Assembly (NCBI GenBank): GCA_039024895.1
Contig: JBCCPJ010000001.1
Coordinates: forward strand, 186,001 to 250,000
Source: JAJDOD01 sp039024895
Lineage (GTDB): Bacteria > Pseudomonadota > Alphaproteobacteria > Rhodobacterales > Rhodobacteraceae
Direction: 5' to 3'
DNA: 64,000 nt
Shown here: piece after piece, positions 42,029 to 50,532 of the stretch
Numbering within the stretch: the stretch's first letter is position 1
Layout of the letters: the number at the start of each line of letters is the position of its first letter
Notes under the pieces: generated by a model
Told to the model about the DNA's origin: nothing
The model's input: the letters and a program-made list of their open reading frames with translations, nothing else
Database searches by the model: none
Translations under genes and position numbers: made by a program

Positions 42029-42132
42029 AAACCGATCATTAACTTAAACTTGTCAAGGTGGCGATGCGGTACAGGCTGAGGAGCCGATGACCGCACCAGG
42101 TGAAGCCCTTTGCCCAATACGGCCAGAGGGTG

Positions 42133-42163
42133 GACCGGACGGTGTGCTGGGCACCGTCCGGTC
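42133..42163 (-). terminator. 12-bp perfect hairpin overlapping an acyl-CoA dehydrogenase stop
   Basis: GACCGGACGGTG (42133-42144) pairs perfectly with CACCGTCCGGTC (42152-42163) around a 7-base loop. It begins within the TGA stop codon (42164-42162) of the acyl-CoA dehydrogenase gene. No T-tract follows, so it may be an RNA-processing or 3'-stabilising hairpin, or reduce read-through into the ligase gene. Confidence 0.6.
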
Positions 42164-43322
42164 ACGCGCCGAGGGGCCGGAACAAGTCACGGCTTATGAT
42201 GTGGCGTTGAATTTCCGAGGTGCCGTCCCAAATGCGCTCCACACGGGCGTCCCGCCAGAAGCGTTCGATTGGAAAGTCATCCATAAGCCCCATACCGCCA
42301 AAGATTTGCAACGTCGTGTCGGTGACGCGTGCCAACATCTCTGAAGCATAAAGCTTGGCACTGGCGATTTCCCGGTTCGCGGGCAAATTCTCATCGAGGC
42401 GCCACGCGGCGGCCAGGGTCAACCAATCGGCCGCGTCGATTTCGGTGATCATATCGGCGACCTGAAAGCTCACCCCCTGGAACTTCGCGATCTGTTGTCC
42501 GAATTGCTTGCGCTCCGACGCGTAGTCCAGCGCGAAGTCGAAGCAGCGCCGCGCGCGTCCGACGCAAAAAGCCGCAACGGTGAGGCGCGTGGCATAGAGC
42601 CAAGTGTTCATCACCTCAAAGCCGCCGTCCACCTCACCAAGCACTTGGCGCTGCGGGAGGCGGCAGTTGTCGAAATCAAGGATGTAATTCTTGTACCCTC
42701 GATGACTGACGGAAGCATATCCGTGCCGGACCTCAAACCCCGGATGACCTCGATCCACGAGGAAACAGGTTATCCGTTTCTTTGGTCCCTTTGGCGTATC
42801 GTCCTCCCCGGTCGCCACGAAAACGATGAAGAAATCCGCGTGTTCCGCACCGGAGATGAAATGCTTCGACCCATTAACAATCCAGTCGTTCCCTTGGCGT
42901 GCCGCCGCGCAGGACATCCCCCGGATATCTGACCCGGCACCGGGCTCGGTCATGGCGAGGGCATCCATCCTGTCGCCCCGTACGGCGGGGTACAGGTACC
43001 TTTCCCGCTGTTCGTCTGTGCAGGCCATCAAGATGTTCTGTGGGCGTCCGAAGAAGTGGGTAAGCGCCATCGAGCCGCGTCCCAATTCGCGCTCCACTAA
43101 GGTGAAGTCCACATGGGAGAGACCGGCACCGCCAACCTCTTCGGGAAAGTTGCAGGCGTAAAAGCCAAGTTCCAGGCACTTCCGTTTGATATCATTGGCA
43201 ATCTCGTCGGGCACGGCGCCAGTTTGCTCGACCAGTGCCTCATGGGGGTAAATCTCCTTCTTCACGAATGCCCGAACGGTGGAGACCAGCATCTCTTGCT
43301 CTTCTGACAAACCGAAATGCAC
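42162..43322 (-). CDS. Acyl-CoA dehydrogenase
   Basis: 386-aa flavoenzyme that introduces a 2,3 double bond into an acyl-CoA and passes electrons to ETF. Family signatures are FGLSEEQEML (N-terminus), ALAMTEPGAGSDI, the substrate-binding YASERKQFGQQIAKFQGVSF and the C-terminal ERIWDGTSEIQRHIISRDL. The GTG at 43322 is chosen because AAGGAGA lies 7 bases upstream; an ATG at 43340 lacks a ribosome site. Position upstream of the ligase and CaiD suggests it acts on the betainyl-CoA route, in the role of CaiA. Confidence 0.9.
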   Translation of the reverse strand: MHFGLSEEQEMLVSTVRAFVKKEIYPHEALVEQTGAVPDEIANDIKRKCLELGFYACNFPEEVGGAGLSHVDFTLVERELGRGSMALTHFFGRPQNILMACTDEQRERYLYPAVRGDRMDALAMTEPGAGSDIRGMSCAAARQGNDWIVNGSKHFISGAEHADFFIVFVATGEDDTPKGPKKRITCFLVDRGHPGFEVRHGYASVSHRGYKNYILDFDNCRLPQRQVLGEVDGGFEVMNTWLYATRLTVAAFCVGRARRCFDFALDYASERKQFGQQIAKFQGVSFQVADMITEIDAADWLTLAAAWRLDENLPANREIASAKLYASEMLARVTDTTLQIFGGMGLMDDFPIERFWRDARVERIWDGTSEIQRHIISRDLFRPLGA

Positions 43323-43567
43323 CGCAGCTCTCCTTTTCATTTCAAGCTGTCCGTTACATGCGGCGATATCGCGCTCGAAAGCGACCTTTAGGATCGTAAA
43401 GGCGTAGCAAGGCATCGTCCGGATCAACACGCTCGCACCGCAATTTCAGGTCGACCGGTTTAAGACAATGGCAGCGCGCCCGGGGCAAAGCCTTGCAAAA
43501 TAGTGCGTTCCCGTTCATCGAATACGACAAAAGAAGACCGGGCGCGTGGTGCGCAAGGGAGGACAGT

Positions 43568-44659
43568 ATGACCAGTTTGCGCATCTCGCTCATTCGTGGC
43601 GACGGTATCGGTGTCGATGTTGCGGAGGCTGCGGTTCATATCGTGGAAACCGCCTTAGACCATGTGGGCGCGCCGTCTCTCCATTGGCAGGAGATCGATG
43701 CCGGGGCCGCGTATTTCGCGGAAACCGGTCAGGATATCGAACCGGGGGGCGAAGAACGCGCCGGTGAGGCGGACGCCATTTTTCTTGGAGCAATCGGCCT
43801 GCCCAGCGTCCGTTATGCGGACGGCACCGAAATCTCTCCGCATTTGCGGCTGAGGGAACGCTACGGGCTTTATGCCGGGTTGCGCCCGGTGAAGGCCTAT
43901 CCGAATGCGCCCCAGCGGCTTTCGGACCCAAGAGCGACCGACATTGATCTCGTGATCCTGCGCGAATCTACCGAGGGTTTGTTCTATTCCGCCGCCGCCC
44001 ATAATCGGCCCGGTCTTCGTTCCGATGTGGAAGTACAGGACACGCTCAGAATCACGCGGGACACGACCGAGAAACTGCACCATTTCGGCTTTCGCTATGC
44101 CGAGAAGCGCAAAGCACGTGGGCGGCCTGGCACGCTCACTTGCGTGGATAAAGCGAATGTATTCGCTTCGATGGCCTTCTTTAGGAAGATCTTCGACGAG
44201 ATCGCGCCGCGATATCCCGAGATCATAGCAGGTCACAACTACGTGGACGCCCAAGCGCTGGACTTGATCCGCCGACCCTGGGATTTCGACGTGATGGTCA
44301 TGGAGAATATGTTCGGCGATATTCTCTCGGACCTCGCCGGTGGCCTTGTCGGCGGGATGGGCATGGCAGCCTGTGCCGAGATTGGCGATGTGATCGGCCT
44401 CTTTCAGCCAGCGCATGGGTCAGCCCCGGATATCATGGGTGAGGATAAGGCCAACCCTTTAGCTGCGATCCTGTCCGGGGCCATGATGTTGGATTACCTG
44501 GCCGACAAAACCGATCACACCCGCCTTGCCGATGCGGCCCACAAGATTGAAGCGGCGGTGGCGGCAGGATTTGCTGCAAACGCGCTCAGACCCATGGAAT
44601 TTGGGGGCGATATGGGAACAAAAGCGGTCACAACCGCGCTGATTGAGCACTTGAAGTAA
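43568..44659 (+). CDS. Isocitrate/isopropylmalate/tartrate dehydrogenase family protein
   Basis: 363-aa beta-decarboxylating dehydrogenase. Typical segments are ISLIRGDGIGVDVAEAA (N-terminus), DLVILRESTEGLFYS, TCVDKANVFASMAFFRKIFDEIA (catalytic Lys), MVMENMFGDILSDLAGGLVGGMGMA and the NAD-type loop LFQPAHGSAPDIMGEDKANPLA. It uses NAD(P) and Mg/Mn to oxidise a 2-hydroxy-3-carboxylic acid with loss of CO2. It is neither leuB in an obvious leu operon nor icd by size; tartrate dehydrogenase or a related function is possible. The ATG has AGGGAGG upstream. It is divergent from the acyl-CoA dehydrogenase. Confidence 0.88.
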   Translation: MTSLRISLIRGDGIGVDVAEAAVHIVETALDHVGAPSLHWQEIDAGAAYFAETGQDIEPGGEERAGEADAIFLGAIGLPSVRYADGTEISPHLRLRERYGLYAGLRPVKAYPNAPQRLSDPRATDIDLVILRESTEGLFYSAAAHNRPGLRSDVEVQDTLRITRDTTEKLHHFGFRYAEKRKARGRPGTLTCVDKANVFASMAFFRKIFDEIAPRYPEIIAGHNYVDAQALDLIRRPWDFDVMVMENMFGDILSDLAGGLVGGMGMAACAEIGDVIGLFQPAHGSAPDIMGEDKANPLAAILSGAMMLDYLADKTDHTRLADAAHKIEAAVAAGFAANALRPMEFGGDMGTKAVTTALIEHLK

Positions 44660-44727
44660 GTTTTCGTCTTGTACTTGGCGGGGTCAAACCGTTAGCTCGC
44701 ATCGCAAAACCAATCACTGGGACCCCT

Positions 44728-44988
44728 ATGAAACCGTTCATCGCTTCTTTGGCTTTCCTCAGTCTTACCGCATGCGCGGCCAATATCGGCGCCGGGGGCT
44801 TCATGCGCGAACTGCCAGAAGGCCTCGCCGATCTTGCATCGCCCGGTCAAAACCTTGAAGCGGTGAAGCTGATGGAAGATGATAATTGCTACTGGTACCA
44901 GCATGTGGGCCAGGTGGAGACCACGATGCTCCCGCTCAGAAGCAAACGCGGTCAGCATATCTGCGCGAAGCCCAGCGAAGACGCCTAA
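44728..44988 (+). CDS. Small lipoprotein
   Basis: 86-aa protein with a short signal and lipobox (LSLTAC; Cys16). The mature part is about 70 residues, with two further Cys residues (DDNCYWYQHVG, HICAKP) that could form a disulfide. No family is recognised. It is convergent with the L,D-transpeptidase gene, overlapping it by 4 bases at the stops. Confidence 0.75.
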   Translation: MKPFIASLAFLSLTACAANIGAGGFMRELPEGLADLASPGQNLEAVKLMEDDNCYWYQHVGQVETTMLPLRSKRGQHICAKPSEDA

Positions 44989-45713
44989 GGCGCGTAAAGA
45001 AAGGCTGTCGCGCCGGTATCGACCTCTTGGTATAGGTCAATAATATGCGCCATCACCATCCGCACACACCCGGAACTTGCGCGACCCCCGATGGAACGCG
45101 GGAAGGGTGTGCCGTGGATGCGAAGATAGGTGTCGCGGTTGCCCACATACAAATAGAAAGCTCGTGACCCAAGCGGGTTGCGGGGCCCGCCATCCATACC
45201 GTCCTTGAATTTCTCGAAGGCTTCCGGTTCCCGCTCGATCATCTCGTCGGTGGGACGCCAGGTGGGCCATTTCCGCTTATGGCGGATCGTGTAGGTGCCG
45301 GGCTCGTAGAGGCTGCCACGCGCGATCGCTACGCCGTATCGCATGGCGGTGCCGTCACCGCGAATATGGTAGAGATAGCGCGCAACCGCATCCACATGGA
45401 TATCGCCGGGGACCAAGCCGTCATTTGCTTCCACAACCTGCGGCAGGAAGCGCGGATGGAATTTCCACGGGTTCGACGTGGCAGGCTCGTAGTTTGCCGG
45501 GGTCACACGCGCATCCCAACTCGCCCATTTGCTGCGGTCGGACACGGGTTTACGCGCTGGCGCCTCGACCACGGTTTGGACCGGATCCGTCCCGGGTTCT
45601 GTGACGTCGACAGTTGCCCCTTCTTCGGTGTCCTCCTGAGCCCAGGCAGCAGTAGCCAGCGGCGCGGAAAAAAGCGCGCTTGAGGTGGAAAGAAAGTGTC
45701 GTCTGGTCAGCAC
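44985..45713 (-). CDS. L,D-transpeptidase (YkuD domain)
   Basis: 242-aa exported enzyme that forms 3-3 cross-links in peptidoglycan or anchors proteins to it. It has an export signal (LTRRHFLSTSSALFSAPLATAAWA, possibly Tat), an acidic linker, and a YkuD domain (about 125-242) ending in the catalytic pattern HG...IGGRASSGCVRM with the active-site Cys. The GTG at 45713 is chosen because GGGGA lies 7 bases upstream and the frame then begins at the signal; an ATG at 45758 is possible but gives a poorer leader, and a still longer frame would overlap livF. Confidence 0.88.
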   Translation of the reverse strand: MLTRRHFLSTSSALFSAPLATAAWAQEDTEEGATVDVTEPGTDPVQTVVEAPARKPVSDRSKWASWDARVTPANYEPATSNPWKFHPRFLPQVVEANDGLVPGDIHVDAVARYLYHIRGDGTAMRYGVAIARGSLYEPGTYTIRHKRKWPTWRPTDEMIEREPEAFEKFKDGMDGGPRNPLGSRAFYLYVGNRDTYLRIHGTPFPRSIGGRASSGCVRMVMAHIIDLYQEVDTGATAFLYAP

Positions 45714-45819
45714 GGGCACATCCCCATTTGGTAACTCCGTTGCAGCTAGCACTGCCATTTTCAGCTTCGGAAGTAAAACCCGCTCACAACCTTGTGCACT
45801 TGGTCGCGGCACCGGCGCA

Positions 45820-46506
45820 TCACACGCCAAGGTATCGTTCGGAAATCTCAGCCGTCAGGTCACCCATGGCACCGTCCCAAACACTCTTGCCGCGCTCCAG
45901 AATGAGCGCTCTGTCAGCCACAGAAGCCACTTCTTTCAATGACTTGTCAATCAACAGAATGGCAATCTTGGTTTCAGACTTGAGGCGGCGCAGAACGCTC
46001 CAAATCTCCTGCCGGACAATCGGTGCCAGCCCCTCTGTTGCCTCATCGAGGATCAGAAGGCGCGGATTGGTCATCAAGGCGCGACCGATCGCCAACATCT
46101 GCTGCTCACCACCCGACAACGAGACCGCGCGTTGGTTCGTGCGTTCTGCCAAACGCGGGAACAGTTCCGCCACTGTTTGCAGCGTCCACTTGCCGGGGCG
46201 CGCTGCCGCAACTAGGTTTTCGTTGACTGTCAGATCAGCAAAACAACGCCTGCCCTCCGGCACCAGACCGATCCCAAGCTGCGCGACCTTGTGGCTCGGC
46301 AGTTTGTGCAGGTTTTGACCGTCGAAGTTCAAATCGCCTTCGGACGCAATCATCCGGCAGATCGACTTCACGGTTGTGGTCTTGCCCATGCCGTTGCGCC
46401 CCAAAAGGGCGACCACCTCTCCTTCGGCGACCGTACAGTCAACACCGAAAAGCGCTTGGCTGTCCCCGTAGCGCGCCGTCACGTTCTGAAGTGTGAGGAA
46501 ACTCAC
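45820..46506 (-). CDS. livF: Branched-chain amino acid-type ABC transporter ATPase LivF
   Basis: 228-aa ABC ATPase. Walker A is GRNGMGKTT (37-45), the signature LSGGEQQML, and Walker B LLILDEATEGLAP. It energises the HAAT-type importer together with LivG. Its ATG overlaps the livG stop (ATGA), so it is the last gene of livKHMGF. Confidence 0.94.
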   Translation of the reverse strand: MSFLTLQNVTARYGDSQALFGVDCTVAEGEVVALLGRNGMGKTTTVKSICRMIASEGDLNFDGQNLHKLPSHKVAQLGIGLVPEGRRCFADLTVNENLVAAARPGKWTLQTVAELFPRLAERTNQRAVSLSGGEQQMLAIGRALMTNPRLLILDEATEGLAPIVRQEIWSVLRRLKSETKIAILLIDKSLKEVASVADRALILERGKSVWDGAMGDLTAEISERYLGV

Positions 46507-47252
46507 GCGTCTTCGCCCAAATAGGCCCGGCGCACCTCGGGGCTGGAACGGATTTCATCCGGGGACCCGGTTGCGATGACCTTTCCATAGACGAGCACGC
46601 TGATCCGGTCGGCAAGGGCGAAAACCGCGTCCATGTCATGTTCGACAAGGAGGATCGGTGCCTCCTCTCGCAAACCTTGGAGAAAAGTGGTCATGCGCCT
46701 CGATCCATCGGCGCCAAGTCCCGCCATGGGTTCATCCATAATGAAGGCGCGGGGCGCGAGCGTCAGGGCGACCGCCACCTCAAGCTGGCGACGCTGCCCA
46801 TGGCTAAGGTTGCCGCAGCGCGTATCGCGCTGATCCGCCAGTCCCACACGCGCCAACGCCTCTTCCGCGCGCTCCACGAGGCGGGCTGTCTTTATCGCCG
46901 AGGACCAAAACCGCCAGACCATCCCCTCCGCTCCGATGGCACCAAGGATGACGTTCTCCAACACGCTGTCTTCCATGCAGAGCGCGGAAATTTGAAAGGT
47001 TCTGCCCAATCCGGCACGCGATCTCTCTGCCGTCGTCAAGCTGGACACATCGTTGCCGTCCAACAAAACCGCGCCCGCATCGGGACGCAGCCCGCCGCAA
47101 ATCTGCTGGATCAACGTCGACTTACCCGCACCATTAGGTCCGATAATTGCATGGATTTCACCGCGTCGAAGTTGGATGGACACATTGTCGGTTGCGGTCA
47201 ACGCGCCGAACTTCTTGATCAGGTTTCGGGTTTCGAGCACCGCGTCAGACAT
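46503..47252 (-). CDS. livG: Branched-chain amino acid-type ABC transporter ATPase LivG
   Basis: 249-aa ABC ATPase with Walker A GPNGAGKST, signature LSHGQRRQLEVAVAL (the LSHGxxR form usual in LivG) and Walker B FIMDEPMAGLG. The ATG at 47252 has GGAGGG upstream and overlaps livM by 8 bases. Confidence 0.94.
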   Translation of the reverse strand: MSDAVLETRNLIKKFGALTATDNVSIQLRRGEIHAIIGPNGAGKSTLIQQICGGLRPDAGAVLLDGNDVSSLTTAERSRAGLGRTFQISALCMEDSVLENVILGAIGAEGMVWRFWSSAIKTARLVERAEEALARVGLADQRDTRCGNLSHGQRRQLEVAVALTLAPRAFIMDEPMAGLGADGSRRMTTFLQGLREEAPILLVEHDMDAVFALADRISVLVYGKVIATGSPDEIRSSPEVRRAYLGEDA

Positions 47253-48231
47253 GGGCACCCTCCCGCCCCGTCAACATCCCAAGCACCCCGCCGCGCCCGA
47301 AAAGCACAATCGCCAACAGAATAAGCCCAAGATATATGTGCCAAAAATCTGTAAGCCCGCCCAGGAAGTGTTCCAAGGCGACAAACAGGCATGCCCCCAC
47401 AACCGGTCCCATTAAACGGCCCACGCCGCCGATGATGATGAGGATAATCAACTCGCCGGACAGTTGCCAACTGAACATCGTGGGCGACACAAAGCGGTTG
47501 AGATCAGCAAAGAGCGCACCCGCGAGACCCGTGATGGCGCCAGACAGAACAAAAGCCACCAACCTCAGACGCATGGAGTTCGCGCCCACCGTCTCAGCCC
47601 GAATGCCGGATTGCCGCGCGGCGTTCAGCGCAAGCCCAAAAGGCGAGGCCCGCAATCGGGCTGCTAAGAACAGAATGATGCACAAAAGCCCAAAGCAAAG
47701 CCCAAAGAACTGGATCGGCACCAGCGTGTTCAAACCTGGAAAGCTATTGCGCACATAGATGGAGACCCCGTCCTCCCCGCCATACGCCGCCCAGGAAATC
47801 GCGAAATAATAGAACATCTGTCCAAAAGCGAGCGTGATCATGATGAAGTACACGCCGCTGGTCCTGAGGGACATCAAACCGATGAAGAAGGCCGCGACCC
47901 CGGATATCGCCATTGCTGTCAGCCAAATCGCCAGCATGGACGTGGTGCCCGCGGTGGTCAGGAAACCAAGTTCCAAAGGCGTAAATGTCTGCGCGTGGAA
48001 GGCCAGAATACCCATGGTGTAGCCGCCAAGCCCGAAGAAGACCGCATGTCCGAAACTGACCATCCCGCCGATCCCAAGGATGATATTCAGACCAACAGCC
48101 GCAATGGCCAAGATAACAGCGCGGGTCGCCAGCGTGATGGTAAACGGTTGATCCACCAGCACCGCGTAGAGCGGCAACAAGACGAGCGCAGCCATCGTCG
48201 CGATATTGGCCCAGCGTTCATCCAGCCTCAT
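47245..48231 (-). CDS. livM: Branched-chain amino acid-type ABC transporter permease LivM
   Basis: 328-aa inner-membrane permease with roughly nine or ten hydrophobic segments. LivM-typical parts are LNIILGIGGMVSFGHAVFFGLGGY, the conserved loop ARQSGIRAETVGAN, and a final GVVGACLFVALEHFL region. The ATG at 48231 overlaps the livH stop by 3 bases; the upstream extension is not similar to the family. Confidence 0.93.
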   Translation of the reverse strand: MRLDERWANIATMAALVLLPLYAVLVDQPFTITLATRAVILAIAAVGLNIILGIGGMVSFGHAVFFGLGGYTMGILAFHAQTFTPLELGFLTTAGTTSMLAIWLTAMAISGVAAFFIGLMSLRTSGVYFIMITLAFGQMFYYFAISWAAYGGEDGVSIYVRNSFPGLNTLVPIQFFGLCFGLLCIILFLAARLRASPFGLALNAARQSGIRAETVGANSMRLRLVAFVLSGAITGLAGALFADLNRFVSPTMFSWQLSGELIILIIIGGVGRLMGPVVGACLFVALEHFLGGLTDFWHIYLGLILLAIVLFGRGGVLGMLTGREGAHV

Positions 48232-49148
48232 GCCCGCGCCCCGAATAGACCCGTGGGCCGCCAAATCAAAACCAGCCCCATAAGGATGTATATCGCCATG
48301 GAGGCGAGGGCCGACCCGGTTTGCTGGGCGGCACCCGCCTCCATAAAGAGCTTCAGGAGCTCGGGGAAAAAAACACCGCCAAGCGTGTTCGTCAGTCCGA
48401 CAATGAGCGCGGCGATAAACGCACCTCGGATCGAGCCAATGCCGCCAATAACAATCACAACAAATGCCAGGATTAGGACCGGCTCCCCCATGCCCACTTG
48501 CACCGATTGTATCGCACCAACCAAGGCGCCCGCCAAACCTGCCAAGGCGGCGCCAAGGGCGAAAACGAGGGTATAGAGTTTGGTGATATCAACGCCGAGC
48601 GCGGCAATCATTTCCCGATCATTCTCGCCGGCGCGGATTTGGATGCCGATCCGCGTGTGCTCAATCAACAGCCATAGCCCGAAGGCGACCGCAAAACCGA
48701 TCCCGATAAGGCTTAACCGGTAAAGCGGGTATTCGATGCCCCCCGGCAAAGTGACCGGCCCGGAGAGGGCGTCAGGAATATCGAGGAAGAGGGGGAACGA
48801 CCCGAAGACCCAGCGGGTACCCTCCGAGAAAATAAGAATCAGCGCAAAGGTAGCCAGCACCTGGTCGAGATGCGCCGCGCCGTAAAGCCGCCGAATGACC
48901 AGCATCTCAATCAGCGCGCCCGCAACGGCAGCGGCGGCGAGCGCCGCGCCCAGTGCCAACAGGAAAGACCCCGTCGCCCCGGCGACCCAGGCCGCCGCAA
49001 ACGCGCCAACCATGTAAAGCGACCCATGCGCCAGATTAATTAGCCCCATGACGCCGAAAATCAGCGTGAGACCCGCCGCCATCAAGAACAGCATGACCCC
49101 GAACTGAAGCCCGTTCAGAACCTGTTCAATGATCAGGATGGCCGACAT
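48228..49148 (-). CDS. livH: Branched-chain amino acid-type ABC transporter permease LivH
   Basis: 306-aa permease with about eight membrane segments. The N-terminal QFGVMLFLMAAGLTLIFGVMGLINLAHGSLYM is diagnostic, as are the loop RAGENDREMIAALG and the IGGIGSIRGAF segment. It pairs with LivM. The gap from livK (about 85 bp) carries a GC hairpin. Confidence 0.94.
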   Translation of the reverse strand: MSAILIIEQVLNGLQFGVMLFLMAAGLTLIFGVMGLINLAHGSLYMVGAFAAAWVAGATGSFLLALGAALAAAAVAGALIEMLVIRRLYGAAHLDQVLATFALILIFSEGTRWVFGSFPLFLDIPDALSGPVTLPGGIEYPLYRLSLIGIGFAVAFGLWLLIEHTRIGIQIRAGENDREMIAALGVDITKLYTLVFALGAALAGLAGALVGAIQSVQVGMGEPVLILAFVVIVIGGIGSIRGAFIAALIVGLTNTLGGVFFPELLKLFMEAGAAQQTGSALASMAIYILMGLVLIWRPTGLFGARA

Positions 49149-49199
49149 GGATGCTCCGCTGTCCCAAATTCACCCCGGGACCCTGCCCAAAGACGAGAG

Positions 49200-49220
49200 G
49201 CCCCGGGTCACGCCCGGGGC
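49200..49220 (-). terminator. GC hairpin between livK and livH
   Basis: GCCCCGGG (49200-49207) pairs perfectly with CCCGGGGC (49213-49220) around a 5-base loop. It lies just after the binding-protein gene, where a partial terminator or 3'-stabilising structure gives more binding protein than permease in comparable operons. No T-tract is present. Confidence 0.6.
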
Positions 49221-49232
49221 ACGCGCCGTGGC

Positions 49233-50363
49233 TTACATCTTGCACTCCGCCGCATAGGCGTCAGCGTGGTTCTCCAACGCAACCCCCAAGAGCTTATTGG
49301 TGAAGATATCGCCTTCCTTGACGACTTCCCGCGCATAGATTGTCTGAACAGGATGGTGATTTGACCCGAACTCGAAATCGCCCCGTGTGCTGTCGAACTC
49401 TGCCGCACGTAGGGCCTCGCGAAAACCGTCAGCATCGGACGGTTCTGCCTTCGCCAAAGCCGAAATCAGCAAGTTTGCGGTGTCGAAACCCTGGCTTGCA
49501 TAGAGCGACGGCAAGCGTCCGTATGCCGCCTCAAAGCTCTCGACAAAGGCCGCGTTGGTTGCGTTGTCGATATCCTTGTTCCATTGCGATGTGTTCACGA
49601 CACCGACGGCGGCATCCCCCACCGCTTGCAGGATGCCCTGGTCAAAGCTGAAGGCAGGGCCCACAACGGGCAGATCGATACCGCTATCGGCATATTGCTT
49701 GAGGAAGGATATCCCCATCCCGCCTGGCAAAAAGAAGAACACGCTATCGGCATCGCTCGCGCGGACTTGAGCAAGTTCCGCTGCATAATCTGTTTGGCCA
49801 AGCTTGGTATAAATTTCGTCGGCGATTTCGCCCTCGAAGAACCGCTTGTAGCCCGTCAGCGCATCCTGTCCCGCCGGATAGTTCGGCGCGAGGATGAAGC
49901 TGTTCGAGAAATCCGCCGTGTTGGCATAGGCACCTGCCGCCTCATGGAGATTGTCGTTTTGCCACGCCACGTTGAAGTAATTCGGGTGGCACCCCTTACC
50001 AGCGAGGGCAGATGGCCCGGCATTCGGGGAGAGATAGAACTTTCCCTGCGCGGTCACGGAAGGCACGACGGCCATTGCAAGGTTTGACCAGATAATACCG
50101 GTCAGAACATCGACACGCTCTGACTGGATCATCTTGTCAGCCAATTGAACGGCGATATCGGGCTTGCGTTGATCATCTTCGATCACAACCTCAATATCGT
50201 CACGCCCCGATTGGTTTATGGCCAACATGAAACCATCGCGCACATCGATACCGAGCCCCGCGCCGCCGCCGGAAAGGGTCGTAATCATACCCACCTTTAC
50301 ATCCGCCAGTGCGCTTGTCGCGGCAAGTATTGCCACCGCAGTCGCCATGAGAAGTTGTTTCAT
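49233..50363 (-). CDS. livK: ABC transporter substrate-binding protein LivK-type
   Basis: 376-aa periplasmic type I binding protein (signal MKQLLMATAVAILAATSALA). Features are VKVGMITTLSGGGAGLGIDVRDGF at the mature N-terminus, then lobes with VIEDDQRKPDIAVQLADKM, GIIWSNLAMAVVPS and NSFILAPNYPAGQDALTGYKRFF. The ligand is not necessarily a branched-chain amino acid; this class also binds urea, aromatic acids or other small acids. The ATG at 50363 has GGGAG upstream. It is the first gene of the importer operon, divergent from mcl1. Confidence 0.9.
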   Translation of the reverse strand: MKQLLMATAVAILAATSALADVKVGMITTLSGGGAGLGIDVRDGFMLAINQSGRDDIEVVIEDDQRKPDIAVQLADKMIQSERVDVLTGIIWSNLAMAVVPSVTAQGKFYLSPNAGPSALAGKGCHPNYFNVAWQNDNLHEAAGAYANTADFSNSFILAPNYPAGQDALTGYKRFFEGEIADEIYTKLGQTDYAAELAQVRASDADSVFFFLPGGMGISFLKQYADSGIDLPVVGPAFSFDQGILQAVGDAAVGVVNTSQWNKDIDNATNAAFVESFEAAYGRLPSLYASQGFDTANLLISALAKAEPSDADGFREALRAAEFDSTRGDFEFGSNHHPVQTIYAREVVKEGDIFTNKLLGVALENHADAYAAECKM

Positions 50364-50453
50364 CTCTGTCTCCCGTGTTGTTTTCCTATTCAAAGCGCCA
50401 ATTTTTCGGATGTTCCAGCCGATTGTGGATGTTTGAACACCTAAACGGGCTTT

Positions 50454-50486
50454 TTGCAGTCGCAGCACTTGCATGCTGCGTCGCAA
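50454..50486. promoter_or_regulatory. Dyad in the livK / mcl1 divergent promoter region
   Basis: CGCAGCA (50461-50467) and TGCTGCG (50474-50480) form an exact inverted repeat with a 6-bp centre, and outer TTGC (50454-50457) and GCAA (50483-50486) extend it nearly symmetrically. Placed about 90 bp before livK and 50 bp before mcl1, it could be an operator co-controlling both. No regulator gene adjoins it. Confidence 0.45.
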
Positions 50487-50532
50487 CATCCTAATCCCAC
50501 CGTAACTCTTTACGAAAGAAAGTTGCGCGTCC

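Noticed and set aside
43354..43593. 79-codon minus-strand frame in the acyl-CoA dehydrogenase / dehydrogenase gap
   Set aside because: Overlaps the well-supported start of the plus-strand dehydrogenase and lacks gene-like composition.
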